In this document: piece by piece, positions 1 through 5,927 of the stretch | Position numbering within the stretch: the stretch's first letter is position 1 | Layout: each line of letters opens with the position of its first letter | Program-made: the position numbers and the translations under genes | Assembly (NCBI GenBank): GCA_017936245.1 | Contig: JAGBFY010000171.1 | Span: 1 to 5,927 of the forward strand | Length of the DNA: 5,927 bases | Source of the DNA: Kiritimatiellia bacterium | Lineage (GTDB): Bacteria > Verrucomicrobiota > Kiritimatiellia > RFP12 > UBA1067 | Reading direction: 5' to 3' | The notes under the pieces: model-generated | Database searches by the model: none | Seen by the model: the letters and a program-made list of their open reading frames with translations, nothing else | What the model was told of the DNA's origin: nothing

Positions 1-27
1 CAGCCAATGAAACAGGGGGTCAAATGA
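1..27 (+). CDS. possible 3' end of an upstream gene (partial)
   Basis: Reading from base 1, one frame gives a short tail (QPMKQGVK) ending in TGA at 25-27, five bases before the ATG at 32. This could be the C-terminus of an upstream gene in the same operon. It is too short to identify. A second frame, read from base 3, is open from the window edge to 275, so an upstream protein could instead enter in that frame. The third frame is closed by TGA at 8-10. The choice matters for the next gene, whose N-terminus looks incomplete. Confidence 0.2.
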   Translation, partial: QPMKQGVK

Positions 28-31
28 GGTT

Positions 32-1462
32 ATGCCGCGAACGAATACCCACAGTCATGCACGAAGAGCCAAAAAACACCGTTCGCTGCGGCATTCCCTT
101 CTCGGCGCCTGGATCGCGAACACATGGAAATCCAACGATACCGCAAGCCGCAAACGCTGGGATGATGATGCGGCATGGGAGCTTTTCGCAAACAATCTCG
201 GAGTTCTGGCCAGAATCGCCCGCGAGGGCGACATCGAGGGTATTCTCCTTGACCCGGAGGACTACAGCGGAATAAGGCAGTTCCGTTGGCGCGAAGGTGA
301 CGGAGATTACGATACCGTTCGCAAACTGGCGAGACAGCGCGGCAGGGAGGTGTTTTCGGCGGCGTTTCGGGAGAAGCCGGATTTGAAGCTGATGTCGCTG
401 TGGTTCATGAGCTGGCCGTTCGGCGGCAATTACCGCACGAGCGACGATCCCGACGCTGAGCGGTGCAGAGCAAAGGATCTCTGGCCGGATTTCGTCAACG
501 GCATGCTTGACGTGCTTCCCGAGACGGCGATGATAATAGACGGCGATGAAACCTCATATTACGACCGTGGCGACAGAGGCGACACCTTCCGGAAGTCAAA
601 GCACATACAGAATGGATATCTCGCGCTTGTCGAGCCGGAAAATAGGACGAAGTACAGGGGCAAGGTGCATTTTGCTCCCGCAAACTACCTTGATTGCTAC
701 ATCTTCGCCGATAAGACTGACATCTTCTACCAGCCCGCAATCGAGGGTGGGACGCGGGCGGACCGGTTCGCGGAGAATTTTGAGCACACGGTTGTCGCGT
801 CCGATGGCTATCTCTGGATCTACGGCGAGCGACATCCGCTGATCAAATGGCGTAATGTCTCTCTCAATCGCGTAAAGGACACGCTGTGGAACGAGGCCGT
901 TCCTGGCATGTACGATATGATCGGCGCGAGCCGTGACGCAAGTGATTGGGGCGCACGCAAGTTCCGGATGCTTGAAAAACAGGGGTGCAAATTTGTCAAT
1001 CTCCTGCAGAACGGTTCCTGCGCCATTTCGGTGAAGGGCAGTTCCGGCGGCTTTCTCACAAACCGTTTCGCTTCGGGATTCTCAACCTGGAAGCATGGGA
1101 AGACCCCCGGTGAAATTGGGACCGACACTACAGTCGGCCGCAACGACCGCTTTTCCGTGCGGCTTGAAAAGGTTAAGCGCGGAAGCGTGATTGCAACATT
1201 TAAGGACATAAAGCTCGGCGACAGATTCATCGTAAGGGTGTTCGGCAAGGGGCAGAATCTGAGGGGGTCAGTGGATTTCTGCTCTGGATATCCGTCCTAT
1301 CCCATCAGGTTTGACGAGGGGCGACCGGATGAATGGCGGGCCGGCTACACCTATGTTGTCGTTCCCCGGAATGTCAAGACGATGCGGGTTATTGTGAGCG
1401 GGAGTGCTGACGAGACCGTGTGGTATGACGATTTCGCCGTTTATGCGGATGGTGAAAAATGA
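32..1462 (+). CDS. putative TIM-barrel glycoside hydrolase-like protein with C-terminal carbohydrate-binding-like domain; N-terminus probably incomplete
   Basis: This is a 476-residue protein that I cannot assign to a named family. Residues about 43-290 look like most of a (beta/alpha)8 barrel. They include a WDDDAAW segment (43-49), a strand ending in DPEDY (74-78), a strand LMSLWFMSW (120-128), MIIDGDE (167-173) and a late strand YLWIYGE (260-266). Asp and Glu at strand ends (D74, E77, D170, D172, E173, E266) are the natural catalytic or sugar-binding candidates; this is inferred. Residues about 315-476 are beta-rich and end in VWYDDFAVYA, in the style of CBM4/9-like jelly-roll domains. Residues 1-20 are strongly basic (PRTNTHSHARRAKKHRSLR), with no hydrophobic core for export and no convincing ribosome site: GAGG at 26-29 is only two bases from the ATG. 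The downstream neighbours do carry signal peptides. The authentic start may therefore lie upstream in another frame, separated by a frameshift or sequencing error. From about residue 17 onward the frame looks genuine. The stop is 17 bases before the next gene. Confidence 0.8.
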   Translation: MPRTNTHSHARRAKKHRSLRHSLLGAWIANTWKSNDTASRKRWDDDAAWELFANNLGVLARIAREGDIEGILLDPEDYSGIRQFRWREGDGDYDTVRKLARQRGREVFSAAFREKPDLKLMSLWFMSWPFGGNYRTSDDPDAERCRAKDLWPDFVNGMLDVLPETAMIIDGDETSYYDRGDRGDTFRKSKHIQNGYLALVEPENRTKYRGKVHFAPANYLDCYIFADKTDIFYQPAIEGGTRADRFAENFEHTVVASDGYLWIYGERHPLIKWRNVSLNRVKDTLWNEAVPGMYDMIGASRDASDWGARKFRMLEKQGCKFVNLLQNGSCAISVKGSSGGFLTNRFASGFSTWKHGKTPGEIGTDTTVGRNDRFSVRLEKVKRGSVIATFKDIKLGDRFIVRVFGKGQNLRGSVDFCSGYPSYPIRFDEGRPDEWRAGYTYVVVPRNVKTMRVIVSGSADETVWYDDFAVYADGEK

Positions 1463-1479
1463 TGACCTAATCTACAGTC
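1463..1479 (+). other. 17-base intergenic gap without a visible Shine-Dalgarno
   Basis: The spacer TGACCTAATCTACAGTC between the first and second complete genes holds no purine-rich match to the 16S rRNA 3' end, no hairpin and no room for a promoter. An ATG at 1459 overlapping the upstream stop is in the frame of the next gene but hits TAA at 1468, so it cannot serve as that gene's start. Translation of the second gene presumably depends on coupling to the first, or on an SD-independent mechanism. Confidence 0.5.
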
Positions 1480-3924
1480 ATGAAAAGTCCAAAAGACAGT
1501 AAGTTGTATTGCCGCATTGCGATGCTTGCGTTGGGTCTATGCCGATGCGCATCGCTTTGCGCGGTTACAGTGTACGACGGGTCTCAGAAGGGCAACGTCC
1601 GCCATCTTGATGCGCCAAAAGGGAATGACGCCGTCCTTTCCTTGCGGACCGCTTCGCCGAAATCGGAAAATCCCACTTTTGTCGTTCTTGCGGAATATGG
1701 CCCGTATGAATCGAACAACTGCATCCGCATCTCCTTCAACGGACGGCGCGAAAGGCGCGTCTGTGGCTGTTACGGCGGAGTGCGCGTGTTCTCTCCGCCC
1801 GGGGTGCTTGATGACGGGAAACTGCATCATGTAGCGCTCTCTGTGTCTCCGGGAAAGGAAATGGAGCTTTTTATTGACGGCAAAAAGGCATCATCGGAGA
1901 AGATTCCCGATAACGGATTTCCCGCCGGATATCTTGCGATTGCCCAACGTGTTCATACACTTGACCCTATAGAAGAGGCGGGATGGAGAAAATACTGGTC
2001 CACACTCCATTTCCGAGGGGTAATAGACGATGTCCGCTTGGTTGAAGGGAAATTTAGCCCTTGTTGTGTGGATGGCGGCGTTCAGGCGAAATCGATCGAT
2101 TATGGTATTCCGCCGGACCGGCACGACAAGGTTCCGACGTGGGAAAGGCCGAAAACAACCCGACGGTATCTGCACGGACCTTTTTCTGAACGGATGTACA
2201 CGTACTGGCGGGAGGGAAAGATAGTTTTCGGGGAGGTTGTGCACAATTCCGCCTGGTCGATACACCCGAACGAACTTGAAGATCATGCAGTATGGCTTGT
2301 GCATGGTGAAAACGATGATTCCTTCGATTTCAGGACGGCACGGCTCAGTGTCACGGATGACGGAATCCCGGAACATTGTCAGACATGGACGGCGGGCGCT
2401 CTGGAGGTTTCCCTTTCCGCCGTAGTTCCTTTCGGGCGCAGGCCGTCCGGGCATGTGAGGCTTTCCGTCAGAAACAGCGGGTATAAGAAAATCACTCATC
2501 CCTTTGCGTTTCTGGTACGCGCCGGCAAGGAGATGAAGCTTGTGTACGGCGCTCCGGATGTCTATGACATCTACAATCCAGATGTCTCCACTTGGCTGGC
2601 GATGCCGCCGACGAATCTCGTGTTCAAAGCGAATGAGGTCCGGTGTGGCGAGCGGTTTGTCGCGGTGCACGGAGACGGTTTCTCGTGGGATGCGAAGAAT
2701 GGTGCGCTCAGGTTCGATGTGGAGCTTGAGCCGGGAGCTTCCCGCAGCGTCGAACTTGAAATCGGCAAGGGCGCAATCGACGGCTTGCGGTATGATGAGG
2801 CTGCCCAATCGATGCGTTCGTCGTGGAATGGGGAATTGGCGAAACTTGACATGGCCAATCTGCCGAAGGATGCCGAAACGCTTCGTCTCACTAAGAACTT
2901 CGCGGTTCAGATGCTGCAGTGTCTCGCCATGCCGACGCAAGGGGATTTTGTCCTGCCGCGCCAGGGCGGGCTGCAGCGCTTCGTGTGGCCGTGGGACGCG
3001 GCGGCGTTTCTTGCCGGTCTTGATCTCATCGGGTATGGCGGCTATGTGAAGAAGGCTCTTGATTTCTATTTCGGGCAATGCCAGAGGGACAGCGGCGAAT
3101 TCGGTCCGTTCAGGCACAAGTGGGCCTGCGATACGGCTTGCGTGCTGGAAAGTTTTGCGAACCATTGTCTCGTTTCAAAGGACGCTGACTGCTGGAGAAA
3201 ATACCGCGATCAGGCGATGTGCGCGTTCGGATGGATAGAACGCATGAGATCTTCTGGCGGCGGACTTTTCCCTTCCATGGTATCCACCGATGCCGGTGTC
3301 GCATCGCGTCACTGGGTCATGACCGATGCGCGCAACGTCATCGCGTACGGGAAACTCGTCGAGGCTGCGGAGCTTTTCGCAGACCGTGACCTTGCCGCGC
3401 TCAAGACCGCCGAAAAGGGATATCGTGCAGAGATGAAGAAAGTGCTGGATGTGTGGCGAGAGGCGTGCCGTGGCAAGGATGAGCTGCGCATACCGAGTAC
3501 GTCCGACGGATCTGACGATGATGGGCTCGAACGGTTCCGCTATCCTGATCCCGGCGCTATCGCTGATGCCGGATTTCTGACGCAAGAGGAGCTTTTGCGC
3601 GTGCGTCGGTGGCTGCTCAGGCGAGGCTTCGCCCATGAAAGGGGGATGTACAAGAATTGCGCCGCGCGCGATCCCGCTTGCCGCCATCATGCATGGTACA
3701 CGACATCCGCTGAGCTTGGATGGATGCGCGCCTGGCTTCGTGTGGGACGCAGAGATATGGCCAGGAAAGCCCTTGAGTCAAGTATGCTTACCGCCATCAC
3801 CGATGAATATTATGTGGGTGAGCGCTATCACGACGCAAACCCTTGGTTCTATCCCTGGAGCCCGAATGCATCCGGGATGGGGCGTATTCTGATGATGATT
3901 TCGCAAATGAACAAATGTCGTTAA
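1480..3924 (+). CDS. exported LamG-domain protein with (alpha/alpha)6-barrel glycosidase-like domain
   Basis: This is an 814-residue protein, probably secreted. Residues 1-28 form a signal peptide: a Lys/Arg-rich start, hydrophobic core IAMLALGL (13-20), and a cleavage region near 25-28. There is no canonical lipobox. The signal peptide supports the ATG at 1480 over the internal Met15. Residues about 55-195 match the LamG/concanavalin-like sandwich: the DDGKLHHVALSV strand (111-122), MELFIDGKKAS (128-138) and the closing FRGVIDDVRLVEGKF (178-192) are hallmark LamG strands. Residues about 225-435 are beta-rich and resemble the N-terminal sandwich of six-hairpin glycosidases. Residues about 440-810 are helical, with FVWPWDAAAF (501-510), a GEFGPF loop (539-544), HHAWYTTSAELGWMRAWL (736-753) and a C-terminal NPWFYPWSPNASG (787-799). 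These fit an (alpha/alpha)6 barrel of the GH78/GH15/GH63 type. I cannot name the GH family; D506, E540, D551 and E745 are candidate active-site acids by position only. The likely role is hydrolysis of an oligo- or polysaccharide in the periplasm or outside the cell. It sits tightly between two genes on the same strand. Confidence 0.88.
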   Translation: MKSPKDSKLYCRIAMLALGLCRCASLCAVTVYDGSQKGNVRHLDAPKGNDAVLSLRTASPKSENPTFVVLAEYGPYESNNCIRISFNGRRERRVCGCYGGVRVFSPPGVLDDGKLHHVALSVSPGKEMELFIDGKKASSEKIPDNGFPAGYLAIAQRVHTLDPIEEAGWRKYWSTLHFRGVIDDVRLVEGKFSPCCVDGGVQAKSIDYGIPPDRHDKVPTWERPKTTRRYLHGPFSERMYTYWREGKIVFGEVVHNSAWSIHPNELEDHAVWLVHGENDDSFDFRTARLSVTDDGIPEHCQTWTAGALEVSLSAVVPFGRRPSGHVRLSVRNSGYKKITHPFAFLVRAGKEMKLVYGAPDVYDIYNPDVSTWLAMPPTNLVFKANEVRCGERFVAVHGDGFSWDAKNGALRFDVELEPGASRSVELEIGKGAIDGLRYDEAAQSMRSSWNGELAKLDMANLPKDAETLRLTKNFAVQMLQCLAMPTQGDFVLPRQGGLQRFVWPWDAAAFLAGLDLIGYGGYVKKALDFYFGQCQRDSGEFGPFRHKWACDTACVLESFANHCLVSKDADCWRKYRDQAMCAFGWIERMRSSGGGLFPSMVSTDAGVASRHWVMTDARNVIAYGKLVEAAELFADRDLAALKTAEKGYRAEMKKVLDVWREACRGKDELRIPSTSDGSDDDGLERFRYPDPGAIADAGFLTQEELLRVRRWLLRRGFAHERGMYKNCAARDPACRHHAWYTTSAELGWMRAWLRVGRRDMARKALESSMLTAITDEYYVGERYHDANPWFYPWSPNASGMGRILMMISQMNKCR

Positions 3925-3930
3925 GGAGGT
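3922..3930 (+). promoter_or_regulatory. strong ribosome binding site overlapping the upstream stop codon
   Basis: TAAGGAGGT is a nine-base perfect complement to the usual 16S rRNA 3' end. Its first three bases are the TAA stop of the glycosidase-like gene, and its AGGAGG core lies five bases before the ATG at 3935. It fixes the start of the third gene and suggests efficient translation, possibly coupled to termination of the upstream gene. Confidence 0.9.
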
Positions 3931-3934
3931 TGTT

Positions 3935-5927
3935 ATGTGCGCAATAAAAAGTTCTGTAACTGTCGTGCTTTCGGTCGGCTTGTTCTTCTGTGCGTTTGCC
4001 GGAGGCACAAGAACAATAGACGGCGATGTTTTGACATATGACATTCCATCGGGGGAGACCTATGTGGAAAACGAGTTGATTCCTGATGAAGTGTCGGAGG
4101 TGATCAAAAAGGGAGACGGAACGCTTGAGGTCAAAGCTGGAAACAGCGCGAGAAAGTCTGCTTTGACCGTCGAGATTATGGAAGGGTATGTAAAGACGGC
4201 GATAAGCACTGATCCGTTCGGCGGGGAAAAAACAACGATTAAGGTGGCGCGCGGAGCGGCGCTTTGGTATACAGGGGCAAATCCCGGACAGAAGACCCGC
4301 TTGATATACAAGATGGAGATTGCCGGTGACGGTCCGGACGGGAAGGGGGCGTTCTACCGTACCGGCTCGTCCGGCGGCGACTGCCTGATAACAAACCTCA
4401 AACTGACCGACGGAGCGACTATCGGCGGGGACAAGAAATTCGGTGTGCGTTACACGGATCTTAATTCCCATACTCTTACAAATAAGGTTGTCGGCAGCAT
4501 TGATGAATCATTTATGTATGCGTCCCATGAATACGGCTCGCACGTCAAGAATCCCGGCAACATCGTCCAGTTAAGTAACAGTGTGACTATTGATAGCCTC
4601 AAATCATGGGATGGCGTTTCGGACGGGAATTCATGGACGCTTGCAACGGTGGCCTGTTTGGATTTCTTCACTCAAGCTTCGGGAATTCCATTCCCCTGGG
4701 AAGTAAAGGCCGAGGCAAATCCAACGCTCCGTGTATTCAAGGATGCCGAGATGCTTCGAGGAATAACAGGAGTCAACTCCGGATTGTCTTTGACGTTTTC
4801 CGGATTGTATAAATTCGAGACACCTCGTGTGCTCACGATCCGTGGTGCGGTTACGAATTTTGCGCTTACAAAGTACGATGCCGTGCTTAAAGTGGCGATG
4901 CTTACGAATGACCATTACTTCTCCCGCATGGATATAAACGCAGGCGCGATCGACATTGTAGGAGGCGGACGCCAGAAGCTTGTAAACGCGTGGAATACAT
5001 CTCACATAAAGTCCGGGGGGGCACTGCTTCTTGAAGATGCAGGAGATGTGATAACGGATATGGGGTATCTTACCGTCTGCAATCCTTCTTTTGCCACAGA
5101 CGGACTCATCCCCCGTTTGGATGTGGTTGGAGACACAAGATGGTCCGCCTCGGTGCGTGGAGAGGGCGGCAATTCGTACCTTTATTCGATGGTCTATCTT
5201 GGGCAGCGTCGCGACGTGTATAATACTCAGTCAGTCAATGCTTCCGGTTGGGGCGTGGCGTCGATCCGAGACGGAGCCGTGGTGACAAACGCGTTTAAGG
5301 TGGGTACAAAGGGCGCAGGAGCGCTTACGCTTGAAAACGCCGAACTCTACCAGTGCAACGATTTGTTGGATGTCGCTACGGACAGTGCGGCGTGTTATGG
5401 ATATTTCGGCTCTTCCAACTCTGTTTTCACAACTGCGGGCAATCTGAATATGGCTTCTGCAGCCGGTTCCGAAGCGCACTATGTGCAGTATGGCGGTATT
5501 GCAAGAAATAGAAATAGCGGCGTCAGGGCCGGAGGTGCCGGGTACGCCAACTTCTATCTCGGCGACGGTGCCAAATACGACACGAGCACCACATTCACTG
5601 ACAATACGGATGCATCTTATTTTCATTTGGGATATAATTTCACGGATCGACCGACGACGGGCGGTGAATCGGTTCTTACTGTCGATGACAATTCCCTGCT
5701 TGATGTGCGGCGCATAAATCTCCTTTCACGTGCCGGTGCGGTCTCTCAGGTGAACCTGAACCGTGGAGGCTGCCTGTCGGCATTGCAGATGTGGTATTCC
5801 GGGAATCATGTAAAGCCTGAAAATTCTCGGCTTTTGTTCTCGTTCAACGGCGGAAAGATCAAGTATAATGCCAGCTGGAGTCAAACTGCTTCTGTCGACT
5901 TCCTCGGCGATGTGCCTGACCGTATGG
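3935..5927 (+). CDS. large exported beta-repeat (autotransporter-like) protein, 3' end beyond the window
   Basis: An open frame begins at ATG 3935 behind a strong ribosome site and continues without a stop for 664 codons to the window end, so the protein is C-terminally partial here. Residues 1-22 are a clear signal peptide: K5, hydrophobic VTVVLSVGLFF, and an AFA cleavage motif at 20-22. Residues about 53-71 (VSEVIKKGDGTLEVKAGNS) resemble the autotransporter-associated beta-strand repeat, whose pattern is roughly vIKkGaGTLxLsG. They are followed by strand-turn blocks with GAALWYTGANPG (107-118) and LKLTDGATIGG (155-165). The rest is Gly/Ala/Asn/Thr/Ser-rich with regularly alternating hydrophobics and few long helices, typical of a parallel beta-helix. 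Loosely repeated strands occur at 363-370 (ALLLEDAG), 463-471 (ALTLENAEL) and 580-589 (VLTVDDNSLL). No enzymatic motif is recognised. It is likely a surface or secreted structural, adhesive or glycan-binding protein. Whether it ends in a beta-barrel, a PEP-CTERM-type tag or another anchor cannot be seen. A degraded pectate-lyase-like enzyme is an alternative. Confidence 0.88.
   Translation, partial: MCAIKSSVTVVLSVGLFFCAFAGGTRTIDGDVLTYDIPSGETYVENELIPDEVSEVIKKGDGTLEVKAGNSARKSALTVEIMEGYVKTAISTDPFGGEKTTIKVARGAALWYTGANPGQKTRLIYKMEIAGDGPDGKGAFYRTGSSGGDCLITNLKLTDGATIGGDKKFGVRYTDLNSHTLTNKVVGSIDESFMYASHEYGSHVKNPGNIVQLSNSVTIDSLKSWDGVSDGNSWTLATVACLDFFTQASGIPFPWEVKAEANPTLRVFKDAEMLRGITGVNSGLSLTFSGLYKFETPRVLTIRGAVTNFALTKYDAVLKVAMLTNDHYFSRMDINAGAIDIVGGGRQKLVNAWNTSHIKSGGALLLEDAGDVITDMGYLTVCNPSFATDGLIPRLDVVGDTRWSASVRGEGGNSYLYSMVYLGQRRDVYNTQSVNASGWGVASIRDGAVVTNAFKVGTKGAGALTLENAELYQCNDLLDVATDSAACYGYFGSSNSVFTTAGNLNMASAAGSEAHYVQYGGIARNRNSGVRAGGAGYANFYLGDGAKYDTSTTFTDNTDASYFHLGYNFTDRPTTGGESVLTVDDNSLLDVRRINLLSRAGAVSQVNLNRGGCLSALQMWYSGNHVKPENSRLLFSFNGGKIKYNASWSQTASVDFLGDVPDRM

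Noticed and set aside
24..275. 83-codon plus-strand frame starting at an ATG that overlaps the TGA at 25-27
   Set aside because: The ATGA overlap is tempting, but beyond about position 100 this frame competes with the clearly family-like barrel frame and its translation loses protein character. It is kept only as a possible upstream part of a frameshifted first gene.
535..548. 14-base identity (AATAGACGGCGATG) with 4015-4028
   Set aside because: Both copies encode a common IDG(D) turn in unrelated proteins. There is no flanking similarity, so chance and shared codon preference explain it.
820..1248. 142-codon minus-strand open frame within the first gene
   Set aside because: It lies fully inside the barrel and C-terminal domain coding region, and its translation shows no domain or plausible start context.
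1891..3165. 424-codon open frame on the minus strand opposite the LamG/glycosidase gene
   Set aside because: Its codons align exactly with those of the sense gene, and it stays open because the sense gene rarely uses TTA, CTA or TCA. The translation is rich in Arg, His and Pro with no recognisable domain, while the sense strand has a signal peptide and clear domains.
3925..3934. possible terminator or promoter between the second and third genes
   Set aside because: The gap is only ten bases and is occupied by the ribosome site. There is no inverted repeat or T-run.
3797..4471. 224-codon minus-strand open frame across the junction of the second and third genes
   Set aside because: It covers a well-supported stop/ribosome-site/start junction on the plus strand, is codon-aligned with the third gene, and its product has no recognisable features.
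4010..5927. CRISPR array or tandem DNA repeat in the repeat-rich third gene
   Set aside because: The repetition is only at the level of loose protein motifs. No direct nucleotide repeats with regular spacers are visible.

Overview
The window reads as a compact, single-strand (+) stretch of three co-directional genes. They look like extracellular carbohydrate-processing and cell-surface genes from a Gram-negative-type bacterium. My best guess at lineage is the Verrucomicrobiota/Kiritimatiellota/Lentisphaerota group. The guess rests on style only: large secreted proteins with autotransporter-like beta repeats beside LamG-bearing glycosidase-like proteins, at moderate GC. No rRNA, tRNA or marker gene is present to confirm it.

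Layout: (1) bases 1-31 are the tail of whatever lies upstream. One frame ends in TGA at 25-27. (2) 32-1462 encodes a 476-residue protein with TIM-barrel glycosidase-like sequence (acidic motifs DPEDY and DGDE, an aromatic YLWIYGE strand) and a C-terminal jelly-roll, carbohydrate-binding-like domain. Its N-terminus looks wrong: it is very basic, has no signal peptide, and lacks the early part of a barrel. (3) 1480-3924 encodes an 814-residue exported protein: signal peptide, LamG-like lectin domain, beta-sandwich, then an (alpha/alpha)6-barrel glycosidase-like domain. (4) 3935 to the window end encodes an exported, beta-strand-rich protein. Its N-terminus carries an autotransporter-associated beta-strand-repeat-like segment. 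It stays open for 664 codons and runs off the edge.

The genes are 17 and 10 bases apart, so one transcript is likely. The third has a near-perfect Shine-Dalgarno overlapping the stop codon of the second, whereas the second has no visible Shine-Dalgarno. A reasonable working picture is a polysaccharide-use locus: two glycosidase-like enzymes, at least one with a lectin-type domain, next to a large surface or secreted beta-helical protein. The substrate cannot be named from the sequence. I see no RNA gene, mobile element, CRISPR array, terminator or recognisable promoter in the window.
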